Shown: piece after piece, positions 27,645-36,091 of the stretch | Layout of the letters: each line of letters begins with the position of its first letter | Position numbering within the stretch: the stretch's first letter is position 1 | Assembly (NCBI RefSeq): GCF_016862215.1 | Contig: NZ_BOMN01000125.1 | Coordinates: 19,540 to 83,539, forward strand | DNA from: Winogradskya humida | Lineage (GTDB): Bacteria; Actinomycetota; Actinomycetes; Mycobacteriales; Micromonosporaceae | Length of the DNA stretch: 64,000 nucleotides | Direction: 5' to 3' | Made by a program: the position numbers and the translations under genes | Notes under the pieces: model-generated | The model's input: only the letters and a program-made list of their open reading frames with translations | Databases searched by the model: none | Told to the model about the DNA's origin: nothing

Positions 27645-29309
27645 TCAGCCCTTGTGCCACTTCTGGTTCTGCGTGCCGGCGCAGTCCCAGAGCTGAAGCT
27701 TCGCGTGGTCCGCGGAGTTCCAGTCCTTGATGTCGATGCACTTGTTCGCCTGCGGGTTCACGAGATCACCGGCGGCCGAGAGCACCCACTGCTGCGCGGC
27801 GTTCCCGGAGCAGTTGGCGATCTGGATGGCGGAGCCGTTCGCGGTCGAGCCACCCGCCACGTCCAGGCACTTGGCGTTCTGGGTGCGCAGCGTGCCCCCG
27901 GTGGCGGTCCACTTCTGCGGGGTCAGGTTGTTGCACGGCCACATCTGCACCTGGACACCGTCGGCATAGTTCGCCGCCGGAACGTCGATGCACTTGCCGT
28001 TCCAGTCACTGATCAGCGACGTTCCTGAGGAAGCAGGCGGCGTTGTCGGAGCCTGCGTCGTGGGCTGCGTCGTGGGCTGCGTCGTGGGCTGCGTCGTCGG
28101 GGTGCTGCCGCCTCCACCGCCGGTGAACGGGTTCAGGGTGATGCCGGCCGAGGTGGGGGCGCCGTCGTGGACCAGGGACTCGAAGTTGCCGACGTCGTCG
28201 AACGCGAACGCGTACGCCTTGCCGTCTGCCATGTTCTGGTGGACCAGTTTGGCGTACTGATTCGTCGGGTTGCTCTTGTAGAAGTCCGCCGCGTTGGTGC
28301 TCGGCTGGGTGTCGATCGTCCCCAGCGTGCCCCGGTTGAGCGCCGCGCACAGCGTCCGCGCGATCGGCCCGACGACCTGGTCGTTCGGCGCCCCGAGCGC
28401 GCCGTCACAGCCCCACACGTTCGCCGAGCTCGGCTTGCTGAACGACGCCACCTGCTGCCCCGACGAGTTCGTGAAGTTCATGACGTTCCCCGACGTACGC
28501 CCGGAGTACTTCAGGTTCGGCTGATCCCCGAACGGCACGACAGTCAAAGTCCTGCTCGTGTACGCGTTCCACGCACTCGTGATGTACGAGTCCAGATACG
28601 TGGTGCTCAGCCCGCCGGTGTCGGCCGCCTTACCCGGTGCCAGCACGCGCAGCACCGTACCGTCCGACCGGGTGTAGACCGACCCGGACAGCCCCGCGGA
28701 CTTCATCCCGTTGATCACGTTGGCCCGGCCGTTCGCGACGAGCGTGCCGGTCGAGTGGCTGCCCTCGGAGCCGTTGGTCGACACGGTGTGCGGCACCGCG
28801 AACATGTCGACCTGCGAGCTGTTGAGCCAGATCCCGGCATCGTTGTAGGTGAACTCGCTCCAGTCGAACAGGATGTCGCGGTTCGCGTCGCCACCCGCCC
28901 ACGGCGCCGGCTGCACGAGGCCGTCCGGCGTCAGGAAGAACTTCAGCTTCTGCCCGAACGAGAAGTAGAGCCGTCCGGAGATACCCTTCGGCAGCTGCAA
29001 CGTGCTGCTGCCACCGGTACCCGGCCCGCCGATCGCCACGTCGGGAGCCGCGGACGGCGGGTTCGCCCCGGCCGGCCAGTTCGCGAACGACCCGGCGGCG
29101 TTGACATAGCCGAGCTTGCCGGTGTTCAGGTTGGTCCCGATCACGTACAGATAGACGGCCTCACCGCGACCGGTCTGGTTACTGACGGAAACGGGCAGCA
29201 GCGCGGGCCCGGTGGCCGCCGACGCCTGCCCGATCGCGGCATAGGTGCCGCCGGCCACCACCACGGCAAAAGCCGCGGCAATGCCGAGAATCTTCTTCTT
29301 TGTGCGCAC
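27645..29309 (-). CDS. Secreted GH64 beta-1,3-glucanase with CBM13 lectin domain
   Basis: This secreted enzyme has 554 residues and a GTG start. The signal peptide (MRTKKKILGIAAAFAVVVAGG...QASA) precedes a GH64 catalytic domain (about 35-385), typical of laminaripentaose-producing beta-1,3-glucanases. The region ILFDWSEFTYND...VDMFAVP carries the Glu and Asp that correspond to the family's catalytic pair. A Pro/Thr linker with TTQP repeats (three exact 12-bp units at 28055-28090) joins a C-terminal ricin-type CBM13 (about 425-554) with three QxW-like repeats (QKW, QQW, QKW). It probably degrades fungal or callose-type glucan outside the cell. Monocistronic, with a strong hairpin after the stop. 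Confidence 0.93.
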   Translation of the reverse strand: MRTKKKILGIAAAFAVVVAGGTYAAIGQASAATGPALLPVSVSNQTGRGEAVYLYVIGTNLNTGKLGYVNAAGSFANWPAGANPPSAAPDVAIGGPGTGGSSTLQLPKGISGRLYFSFGQKLKFFLTPDGLVQPAPWAGGDANRDILFDWSEFTYNDAGIWLNSSQVDMFAVPHTVSTNGSEGSHSTGTLVANGRANVINGMKSAGLSGSVYTRSDGTVLRVLAPGKAADTGGLSTTYLDSYITSAWNAYTSRTLTVVPFGDQPNLKYSGRTSGNVMNFTNSSGQQVASFSKPSSANVWGCDGALGAPNDQVVGPIARTLCAALNRGTLGTIDTQPSTNAADFYKSNPTNQYAKLVHQNMADGKAYAFAFDDVGNFESLVHDGAPTSAGITLNPFTGGGGGSTPTTQPTTQPTTQPTTQAPTTPPASSGTSLISDWNGKCIDVPAANYADGVQVQMWPCNNLTPQKWTATGGTLRTQNAKCLDVAGGSTANGSAIQIANCSGNAAQQWVLSAAGDLVNPQANKCIDIKDWNSADHAKLQLWDCAGTQNQKWHKG

Positions 29310-29609
29310 GGGGATGAACCTCGGGGGGAGAGACGATAAACAAACCTAAGAGCATTACCACCTTCCGGGTACGCGCGGAGCCGGTCAAGATTCGCCCCCG
29401 ACCCCTGCCCCTTCGTCCGCCCCGTAACAGTTTTCCGCCAAGTATTTTCCGGCCGTCGCCCCGGCCGTACGCGCCTGCGACCGCGGGCCGGACCGCGCTG
29501 CGTCACCGGCGAATCCTCGACGGCGGCACCCTCGTTTCCCTCTTGCCGGATTCGTCCGGAGAGGGAGCTGCCGCGGGCCGGCGTGGTCCGACAGCGAGGG
29601 GACACAGCG
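29310..29609. other. Intergenic region between divergent GH64 and EamA genes
   Basis: About 300 bp without a supported gene. It must contain promoters for both flanking genes. A TTGACC lies on the minus strand near 29385-29390, but no -10 element sits at a normal distance, so I do not call a promoter. Confidence 0.5.
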
Positions 29610-30476
29610 GTGGACGGGGCGATGGCAGCGGCCGGGGCGGCGGGGCTGGCGTGGGGTGGGTCGGACTTTTTGGCGGGGGTCTGCGCACGGCGGCTGCCTG
29701 TGCGTGCGGTCCTGGTGGGCGCCAAGGTCATGGGGATGGTGATCGCCCTGCTCTACCTGGCCGACCGGACGCAGGCGCTGCCCGGTGGTGCCCGCGTCCT
29801 GATAGGGGCCGCCGTGGCCGGGATGATCGGGATCCCGGCGATGGGGCTGCTCTACCGGGCGATGCGCGACCACTCACTCACGGTCGTCGCCCCGGTGGCG
29901 GCGGGTGCGGCGCTCATGCCGCTGGCGTGGGGTCTGGCGCACGGTGAGCACCTCGGCCTGCCCGAAGCGATGGGCACGGCCGCCGCCCTCGCCGCTGTCG
30001 TGCTGACGAGCCGCCCCTGCGAGCCGCAGGCCGACCGCGCCGCCACCCTCCGCTCGTCGCTCTCGGCGGCGGGCGCGGCTCTCGGCTTCGGCACCTATTT
30101 CGTGCTGCTCCACGAGGCCGCACCGGGTGATCCGTATGCCGCGACGGCCTACGCCCGGATCACCGGCGGCGTCGTTGCCCTGCTGCTCGTGATGTGCCGT
30201 CCGGCGTGGTCCACGGCGTTCCGGGAGCGTCCGGGCTCTGCCGCGCCGAGCTGGTTCCTGCTCCCCGCGGCCGTGGGTGCACTGGACACGATCGGTGACG
30301 CCACGTTCGCCGTTTCCGCCGCGGCGGGTGCGCTCGGCGCGGCCGCGATGCTCGCCTCGATGTACCCGGCGGTCACCGTCCTGCTCAACGTCGGTGTCCT
30401 CCGCGAGCCACTCCCCCGCGTCCACCTCGCCGGCGTCCTCAGCGCCCTGGTCGCCCTGGCCTGCTTCGCCGCCTGA
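29610..30476 (+). CDS. EamA/DMT-family transporter
   Basis: This integral membrane protein has 288 residues and about ten hydrophobic helices in two EamA-like halves. The first half opens GAAGLAWGGSDFLAGV and the second begins near LGFGTYFVLLHEAA; the terminal helices end VLSALVALACFAA. EamA proteins of the drug/metabolite transporter superfamily export small metabolites; the substrate here cannot be predicted. The GTG at 29610 has GAGGGG upstream, which favours it over a GTG nine codons earlier. It stands alone. Confidence 0.85.
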   Translation: MDGAMAAAGAAGLAWGGSDFLAGVCARRLPVRAVLVGAKVMGMVIALLYLADRTQALPGGARVLIGAAVAGMIGIPAMGLLYRAMRDHSLTVVAPVAAGAALMPLAWGLAHGEHLGLPEAMGTAAALAAVVLTSRPCEPQADRAATLRSSLSAAGAALGFGTYFVLLHEAAPGDPYAATAYARITGGVVALLLVMCRPAWSTAFRERPGSAAPSWFLLPAAVGALDTIGDATFAVSAAAGALGAAAMLASMYPAVTVLLNVGVLREPLPRVHLAGVLSALVALACFAA

Positions 30477-30511
30477 CGCTCGCCCGAGTCAGCTCTCCTC
30501 GCGCCGCCGGG

Positions 30512-30660
30512 GCCGTGCGGCGAGGCGTCGCGGGGGCTGCGCGGCGAGGCGTCGCGGGGGCTGCGCGGCGAGGCGTCGCGGGGGCTGCGCGGCGAGGCGT
30601 CGTTAGGGCCGTGCGGTGAGGCGTCGTCAGGGCCGTGCGGTGAGGCGTCGTGGGGGGCGG
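30512..30660. repeat. 24-bp tandem repeat at the 3' end of the copC-like gene
   Basis: Six units with exact 24-bp spacing (GNGAGGCGTCG recurring at 30520, 30544, 30568, 30592, 30616 and 30640) run from the intergenic DNA into the last codons of the minus-strand copC-like gene. The left four are almost identical; the two nearest the gene are diverged. The array is very G-rich on the plus strand. Confidence 0.88.
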
Positions 30661-31316
30661 ACGGTGAGGTAGAGGAGGACGGCGGCGGTGAGCAGGAGGA
30701 CGGGGACCAGCCAGGCCCAGACGCTGGTGGCGTTCGGGGGCTTGGCAGCGGCCTGCGGGGGTGCTGACGGGCCGGCGGCGGCGAGGAGTTCCGGTTTGGG
30801 CTGGTCGGCCGGCGCTTGCCAGCTCGGCGGGGCGGGGGTCGGGCTTCCGGCGTACACAAATCGGAGTTGGCCTTTGACCTGGTCGCCGTCGGAAGCGACG
30901 GTGTGGTAGCCGACGACGTAGGTGCCGGGCACCGGCCAGTGACTCACGGTGACCCGGACGGGGAAGCCGGTGCGGTAGGCCTGCGGCTGCCAGACGCCCT
31001 CGGTGAGCTGGTATTCGGTGACCGGGGTGGTGAGCGGGACCGGTTCGGCGTTCGACCAGCCGCTGTCGACCCGGGCTCCCGTGGGGGCCGTGACCGTGAA
31101 GTAGGCGAACGGCGCGGGCTTCTCGGTGAAGGTGAGCGTGACCGCGTCGGCCGGGGCGCTGAGCTGCTGACCTTCGGCGGGAGTGGTCACGACGAGGCCG
31201 CCGTGTGCCAGCGCGGGTCCGTATGCCAGCGCGGGTCCGGGCGCCAGCAACAGGGAGACGAGCAGCAACGGGGAGACGAGCAGACCGGCAACGATGACGG
31301 CGAACCAGCGTCCCAT
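30627..31316 (-). CDS. CopC-domain exported protein with C-terminal TM anchor
   Basis: This protein has 229 residues: signal peptide (MGRWFAVIVAGLLVSPLLLVSLLLAPGPALA), CopC/YcnJ-like beta-barrel (about 35-155), Pro/Ala-rich linker and one C-terminal membrane segment (WAWLVPVLLLTAAVLLYL) with a basic tail. The mature N-terminus has an Ala-His near the usual copper-binding position (LAHGGLVVTTPAEG). The family's later SADGH motif reads ASDGDQV, so the second copper histidine appears lost. No CopD/YcnI gene is adjacent. The role is probably periplasmic copper binding, but metal binding is uncertain. Confidence 0.85.
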   Translation of the reverse strand: MGRWFAVIVAGLLVSPLLLVSLLLAPGPALAYGPALAHGGLVVTTPAEGQQLSAPADAVTLTFTEKPAPFAYFTVTAPTGARVDSGWSNAEPVPLTTPVTEYQLTEGVWQPQAYRTGFPVRVTVSHWPVPGTYVVGYHTVASDGDQVKGQLRFVYAGSPTPAPPSWQAPADQPKPELLAAAGPSAPPQAAAKPPNATSVWAWLVPVLLLTAAVLLYLTVRPPRRLTARP

Positions 31317-31332
31317 CGAAGGAGCTTAGCCG

Positions 31333-32355
31333 TCACACCGCCCGAAGTGGAGCCCCCACCTCATGGAGATAGCTCAATGCCTGACGGTACGACTCGACGA
31401 GGCTCGTCGATTCGTACGCGACCCCCATCCCCTCGCAGTAAGCCCGGACGATCGGCTGTGCCTTGCGCAGGTTCGGGGTCGGCATCGCGGGGAACAGGTG
31501 GTGCTCGATCTGGTAGTTCAGGCCGCCGAGCGCGGCGTCGGTCAGGAACCCGCCGTTGACGTTGCGCGAGGTCAGGACCTGTTTGCGCAGGTAGTCCTCG
31601 TCGCCGTCCGGGTGCGGCATGCCCTTGTGATTCGGGGCGAACGTCATGCCCAGGTAGACCCCGAACACCGCGTGGTGCAGCAGGAAGAACGCGAGCGCCT
31701 GCAGCGGCGACAGCACGACGAGCAGCGCGGTGACATACGCGACGAGGTGCAGCGCCATCAACCCGGCTTCCAGGCCGCGCTTCTTCATGCCGGGCCGGGC
31801 CAGCGCCTTGATGCTGGACACCCGCAGGTCGATGCTGAGCAGCGTGAGCAGCGGGAAGAACAGGCCCGCCTGGTGCCGGGTGATGAACGCCGCCAGGCCA
31901 CGGCGGCCGAGCGCGGACTCGGTGGCCCAGATCAGGACCTCGGGCTGGACGTCCGGGTCGAGGTCGTCGTGGTTGGGGTTGTTGTGGTGGCGGGTGTGCT
32001 TATCCATCCACCAGCCGTAACTCATTCCGACGGCGACGTTCGCGGCGATCCGTCCCGCCCGCTCGCTGGGCGCCTTCGTGCGGAACACCTGGCGGTGCGC
32101 GAGGTCATGGGCGATCAGCGCGACCTGCGAGAACACGACCCCCAGGAAAGCCGCGACCGCGAGCGTCCACCAGGACGAGCCGATCAGGAAGAACGCGGCC
32201 CAGCCGCCGACGAGCATGGCGGCCACCACACTGATGCGTACGGCGTAGTAGGCCGGTCGCCGTTCGAGCAGTCCCGCTTCGGCGATGGTCCTGTTCAGGG
32301 CGGCGAAATCGCTGGCCGCCGGCCTGCTCGGTCGATGCACAGCTGTCGTCGTCAT
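31333..32355 (-). CDS. Membrane fatty-acid (acyl) desaturase
   Basis: This protein has 340 residues and the three histidine boxes of membrane di-iron desaturases: HDLAH, HTRHH and QIEHH. The Gln in the third box is typical of front-end/delta-6-like acyl-lipid desaturases. There are about four hydrophobic spans (around VAAMLVGGWAAFFLIG and VTALLVVLSPLQALAFFLL). No fused cytochrome b5 domain is present, so electrons must come from a separate partner. It lies 16 bp downstream of the copC-like gene's start on the same strand and is divergent from the ECF sigma gene. It probably adjusts membrane lipid unsaturation. Confidence 0.92.
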   Translation of the reverse strand: MTTTAVHRPSRPAASDFAALNRTIAEAGLLERRPAYYAVRISVVAAMLVGGWAAFFLIGSSWWTLAVAAFLGVVFSQVALIAHDLAHRQVFRTKAPSERAGRIAANVAVGMSYGWWMDKHTRHHNNPNHDDLDPDVQPEVLIWATESALGRRGLAAFITRHQAGLFFPLLTLLSIDLRVSSIKALARPGMKKRGLEAGLMALHLVAYVTALLVVLSPLQALAFFLLHHAVFGVYLGMTFAPNHKGMPHPDGDEDYLRKQVLTSRNVNGGFLTDAALGGLNYQIEHHLFPAMPTPNLRKAQPIVRAYCEGMGVAYESTSLVESYRQALSYLHEVGAPLRAV

Positions 32356-32427
32356 ACCCTCAAGGATCTCGTGGCCGCCCGGGGCAGGTCAGGAGTGCTA
32401 GCACCCCCCGCAGCTGTGAAGTCGCTG

Positions 32428-32453
32428 CGAACCTTTCCGCCGCCCCGCGCGTC
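32428..32453 (+). promoter_or_regulatory. Candidate ECF-type promoter for the sigma operon
   Basis: GAACC (with AACC at 32430-32433) and CGTC (32450-32453) are separated by 16 bp, the AAC...CGTC pattern usual for ECF-dependent promoters. It lies about 30 bp before the sigma factor start, which suggests autoregulation. Confidence 0.55.
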
Positions 32454-32483
32454 CAGAAGACATGACGAGAACGAGGACAGCCC

Positions 32484-32999
32484 ATGGCGCGCGGTGACGC
32501 TGAGTTCGCCGAGTTCGCGGGGGCGAGCTTCCAGCGCCTGCGCCGCGCCGCGTACCTGCTGACCGGCAACAGCCAGCAGGCCGAGGACGCCGCGCAGACC
32601 GCGCTCGTGAAGACGTACGCGGCCTGGCGGCGGGTGCAGCGGCAGGATCCGTACGCGTACACCCGCCGGATCATGGTCAACCACCTGAAGGACCAGTGGC
32701 GCCGCCCGATCCGGGAGGACGCCCACGAGCCGGAGCGCCTCCCCGACCGGGCGTCGGAGCAGGACCTCGCCGGCGACATCACCGAGCAGCGCTGGCTGCT
32801 GGCCGCGCTGGCGAAACTCGCGGACCGCGAACGCGCCGTGGTCGTGCTCCGGCACTACTTCGACCTCAGCGAACGCGACGTCGCGGCGGAGCTCGACATC
32901 GCCGTCGGCACCGTGAAGAGCCTCAACGCCCGCGCGCTGGCCAAGCTGCGGATCAGCCTCGACACCGGGGAACCGATAATGAACGGAGTGACGTCATGA
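32484..32999 (+). CDS. SigE-family ECF RNA polymerase sigma factor
   Basis: This protein has 171 residues with sigma region 2 (FQRLRRAAYLLTGNSQQAEDAAQTALVKTYAAW) and region 4 (LADRERAVVVLRHYFDLSERDVAAELDIAVGTVKSLNARALAKL). It matches the SigE-like subgroup of actinobacterial ECF factors. The ATG at 32484 has GAGGA 5-9 nt upstream. The stop overlaps the next gene's start (ATGA). A candidate ECF promoter lies just upstream. Environmental signal unknown. Confidence 0.93.
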   Translation: MARGDAEFAEFAGASFQRLRRAAYLLTGNSQQAEDAAQTALVKTYAAWRRVQRQDPYAYTRRIMVNHLKDQWRRPIREDAHEPERLPDRASEQDLAGDITEQRWLLAALAKLADRERAVVVLRHYFDLSERDVAAELDIAVGTVKSLNARALAKLRISLDTGEPIMNGVTS

Positions 33000-33769
33000 A
33001 CGATCTCGACACCTTCCGGACCGCCCTGCACGGCGACGAGGACGGCCTCCCGCCCGCGCTGGACGACATCATGAGCGCGGGCCGCAAGCTGCGCCTCAAG
33101 CGCCGCGCCGCGATCGCGACCGTCGCGGCGGCGGCCCTCGTGGTCACCGGCGGCGTGACCGCCACGACCTGGCAGGCCCAGGCACCCCCTGCCCGGACGG
33201 GAGCCCCGGCCGCGAGCGCCTGGCCCACGCCGACGGCCTCCGCCGCCCCGGACGGCTACTGGGGCCTGCCGGTCGACACCGGCATCCGCCAGCGCAACTC
33301 CAAGATCAAGATCAATGCGTTCCACAACGACAACCCGGCATACCCGGACATCGAGTTCGGCATCCGCGTCTGCGCCGCCACCCCCACCGACCCGCAGGCC
33401 TTCTGCGACAACACGTTCGACGAGGAGGCCCCGGACAACAGCCCCGGCTTCCACGCCATCGGCCTCCCGTCCGCCTCCGAGAACGTCAACCTCCCGATGT
33501 ACGGCTACTACGTCGGCCCCGCCACCACGATCACCGTCAAGTCCCGCGGCAAGGTCCGCACGGCGAAGACGGCGACCTGGAGCGAGGACCCGAACGTCGT
33601 CTTCTTCTGGTTCCCCCTCGACCAGGTCTACCTCCAGGCGGACAAGAACGACCCGATGTACAAGCTCGGCAAGGTCACCAAGAACGAGCTCCCGGACACC
33701 AGCGACTGGACCGCCTACGACGCCGCCGGCACCAAGCTGCCCGTCGGCAAGCCCTTCGTCATCGGCTGA
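32996..33769 (+). CDS. Membrane-anchored partner of the ECF sigma factor (probable anti-sigma)
   Basis: This protein has 257 residues. A cytoplasmic N-terminus (about 1-38, MNDLDTFRTALHGDEDG...RKLRLKRRAA) is followed by one membrane segment (IATVAAAALVVTGGVTATT) and an exported domain of about 190 residues with two Cys (VCAATP, AFCDNTF) that may form a disulfide. No zinc-binding HxxxCxxC anti-sigma motif is visible. The ATGA overlap with the sigma gene and the topology are the main evidence for an anti-sigma role. The exported domain is not one I recognise. Confidence 0.75.
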   Translation: MNDLDTFRTALHGDEDGLPPALDDIMSAGRKLRLKRRAAIATVAAAALVVTGGVTATTWQAQAPPARTGAPAASAWPTPTASAAPDGYWGLPVDTGIRQRNSKIKINAFHNDNPAYPDIEFGIRVCAATPTDPQAFCDNTFDEEAPDNSPGFHAIGLPSASENVNLPMYGYYVGPATTITVKSRGKVRTAKTATWSEDPNVVFFWFPLDQVYLQADKNDPMYKLGKVTKNELPDTSDWTAYDAAGTKLPVGKPFVIG

Positions 33770-33778
33770 CACCGGGAT

Positions 33779-33816
33779 GCGCCGCGCCCCGCCGCTGGTC
33801 AGGCGGGGCGCGGCGC
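33779..33816. terminator. Terminator after the sigma operon
   Basis: A perfect 15-bp stem (GCGCCGCGCCCCGCC / GGCGGGGCGCGGCGC) with an 8-nt loop starts 10 bp past the stop of the sigma-partner gene. Confidence 0.88.
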
Positions 33817-33970
33817 CGCACCCAGGTCGATCACGAAGCGGCACTTCACGTCCTCGACTGCGGCCCCGGCCGGCATCTGGGCACCTCGATGGCCGTCAAG
33901 TTGATCGGCTTGAATGGCAGGGCTAGCGTGGCGCGGAGCATCGATACGTTCATCGAACGAGGAGACAGCT

Positions 33971-34750
33971 TTGCGTCGCAGAAAAGTAGGGTTACTCGCC
34001 GGCGCGGCCACTGTGGTGGTCGCGGCGGGGATTGCGATGTTCGGCATCGGGCCGGCCAATGCGATCGCCAACGGTGAGGCCGTGCAGGACGGCAAGTACC
34101 GGTTCTCGGTCAAGCTGACGATGACCGGGATTCCCGTGCTCGGGGGCGGCACGCGCAACAGCGCCTGTTCCGGTGCCCTGATCGCGCCGGACTGGGTGGT
34201 CACGGCCGGGCACTGCTTCCGGGACGAGAACAGTGTGCGGGTCGAGCGGCCGGTTGCGGCGTCGACCGTGGCGACGGTCGGGCGCACCGACCTGACGACC
34301 GGGACCGGCGGTTACGACCTCGAAATCGTCGCGGTCCGGCAGTCGGCGACCGCCGATGTGGCGCTCGCGCAGCTGGCGTCGCCGATCACGGACATCAAGC
34401 CGCTCAAGGTCTCCAAGCGGGCCCCGGAGGCCGGCGACGTGCTGCGCCTCACCGGGTACGGCTCGCTGACCAGCACCAACCCGGTCCCGGCCACACATCT
34501 GCAGACCGGGCAGCTCGAGGTGGAGTCGCTGCAGGAGTCGACCCTGGGCGTGCGGGGGCTGGCTCCGCAGGCCGACACGACGCCCTGCCCGTACGACTCG
34601 GGTGGCCCGTTCTTCCGCGAGCCGCGCTGGCGGGGCCCGGAGCTGGTCGCGGTCGTGAGCAACGGGCCGAGCTGCCCGCACACCGAGATCGAGAGCCCGG
34701 CCCGGACGGACAACATCGCCGGCTGGATCCTGGACATCGTCAACGCCTGA
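33971..34750 (+). CDS. Secreted trypsin-like serine protease (S1)
   Basis: This protein has 259 residues, starting at a TTG with GAGGAG about 6-12 nt upstream; the alternative ATG at 33914 has no such site. The signal peptide (LRRRKVGLLAGAATVVVAAGIAM...ANA) is followed by a mature IANGEAV start typical of trypsin-like zymogen activation. The triad is visible: His in TAGHCF, Asp in TADVALAQL and Ser in YDSGGPFF. The Cys pairs of S1A proteases are partly present. It probably acts in extracellular protein turnover. Monocistronic between two strong hairpins. Confidence 0.9.
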   Translation: MRRRKVGLLAGAATVVVAAGIAMFGIGPANAIANGEAVQDGKYRFSVKLTMTGIPVLGGGTRNSACSGALIAPDWVVTAGHCFRDENSVRVERPVAASTVATVGRTDLTTGTGGYDLEIVAVRQSATADVALAQLASPITDIKPLKVSKRAPEAGDVLRLTGYGSLTSTNPVPATHLQTGQLEVESLQESTLGVRGLAPQADTTPCPYDSGGPFFREPRWRGPELVAVVSNGPSCPHTEIESPARTDNIAGWILDIVNA

Positions 34751-34755
34751 TCCCC

Positions 34756-34790
34756 GGTGGTCGCCGCCACGTCGTGGGGCGGCGACCACC
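34756..34790. terminator. Bidirectional terminator between protease and ADH genes
   Basis: A perfect 13-bp stem (GGTGGTCGCCGCC / GGCGGCGACCACC) with a 9-nt loop lies between two convergent stops and can serve both genes. Confidence 0.88.
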
Positions 34791-34798
34791 GCCGGGAA

Positions 34799-35983
34799 TC
34801 ACGGCTTCAGTACGACCTTGACGCAGCCGTCCGTCTTGTTCTTGAACATCTCGTACGCGTCCGGCGCGCCTTCGAGGGGCACCCGATGCGTGACCAGGTC
34901 GTCCACGCCGAGCGGGTCGTCGTCGCCGGTGAGCAGCGGCAGGACGTCATCGACCCAGCGCTTCACGTGGGCCTGGCCCATGCGCAGCGTCACGCCCTTG
35001 TCGAAGAGATCCATCATCGGGAACGGGTCGGCGTTGCCACCGTACACGCCGATGATCGAGATCGTGCCGGCCCGGCGGACCGCGTCGAACGCCGTCCGCA
35101 GGGCACCCATCCGGTCGACGCCGAACGCCTCGGTGGCCTTGCGGGCGAGCGCGTCGGGCAGCATCCCCGCCGCTTTCATCGCCGCCGACTGGAACGGCGT
35201 GCCGTGGGCCTCCATGCCGACCGCCTCGATGACGCTGTCCGCGCCACGTCCCGCGGTCTGGTCGCGGATCGCCGCCGGGATGTCGTCGACCTCGTCGAAG
35301 TTCAGCACCTCGATGCCGTGACGCTGGGCCATCGCGAGCCGCTCCGGGACGTTGTCGATCGCGATCACCCGGCCGGCGCCGAGGTGGCGGGCGATCCGGG
35401 CGCTCATCTGGCCGATCGGCCCGAGACCGGTGACGGCCACCGTGTCACCGGGCGCGATGTCCGCGAACTTCGCCGCCTGCCATGAGGTGGTCAGCACGTC
35501 GGACAGGAACAGGTAGCGCTCGTCGGGGTGGCCGTCCGGCACCTTGATCGGGCCGAACTGGGCCTGCGGGACGCGCAGGAACTCGGCCTGGCCGCCCGGC
35601 ACCTGGCCGTAGAGCTTGGAGAAGCCGAAGAGCGAGGCGCCCGTACCCTGCGATCGGGTCTGGGTGGTCTCGCATTGGGCGAACAGCCCGCGGGTGCACA
35701 TCCAGCAGTGGCCGCAGGAGATGTTGAACGGGATCACCACCCGGTCGCCGGCCCTGATGTGGGTGACCCCGGGGCCGACCTCCTCGACGATGCCCATCGG
35801 CTCGTGCCCGAGGACGTCACCGGCGTCGAGGTACATGCCGAGGACGTCGTACAGGTGCAGGTCGGAGCCGCAGATCGCGGTGGACGTCATCCGCACGATC
35901 GCGTCCGTCGGTTCTTCGATTACCGGGTCCGGCACGGCTTCCACGGACACCTTGCCGGTTCCTTGCCACGTCAGAGCTCGCAT
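34799..35983 (-). CDS. Zn-dependent alcohol dehydrogenase (MDR family)
   Basis: This medium-chain dehydrogenase has 394 residues. It shows the catalytic zinc ligands (ICGSDLH, GHEPMGIVEEVG), a structural zinc-type cysteine cluster (CGHCWMC...C) and the Rossmann motif VTGLGPIGQMSARIARHLGAGRVIAID. Length and insertions resemble glutathione-independent formaldehyde dehydrogenase-like enzymes. The ATG at 35981-35983 (MRALTWQGTGKV) is the natural start, although the frame stays open further upstream. It is divergent from the catalase gene across about 110 bp, so the two may share stress control. Substrate not predictable. Confidence 0.9.
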   Translation of the reverse strand: MRALTWQGTGKVSVEAVPDPVIEEPTDAIVRMTSTAICGSDLHLYDVLGMYLDAGDVLGHEPMGIVEEVGPGVTHIRAGDRVVIPFNISCGHCWMCTRGLFAQCETTQTRSQGTGASLFGFSKLYGQVPGGQAEFLRVPQAQFGPIKVPDGHPDERYLFLSDVLTTSWQAAKFADIAPGDTVAVTGLGPIGQMSARIARHLGAGRVIAIDNVPERLAMAQRHGIEVLNFDEVDDIPAAIRDQTAGRGADSVIEAVGMEAHGTPFQSAAMKAAGMLPDALARKATEAFGVDRMGALRTAFDAVRRAGTISIIGVYGGNADPFPMMDLFDKGVTLRMGQAHVKRWVDDVLPLLTGDDDPLGVDDLVTHRVPLEGAPDAYEMFKNKTDGCVKVVLKP

Positions 35984-36091
35984 TGTCACGGGATGCCCCG
36001 GCGCCCCCGGATTATTCATCGATGTTTCAGCCGCTTCACCACGGGCACCCGACCATCGTTCATGGTTTCCATTATGTGATCGAGGTTGTGC

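Noticed and set aside
29330..29391. Promoter for the GH64 gene starting at TTGACC
   Set aside because: No -10 element lies within 16-19 bp; the nearest AT-rich hexamer is about 25 bp away.
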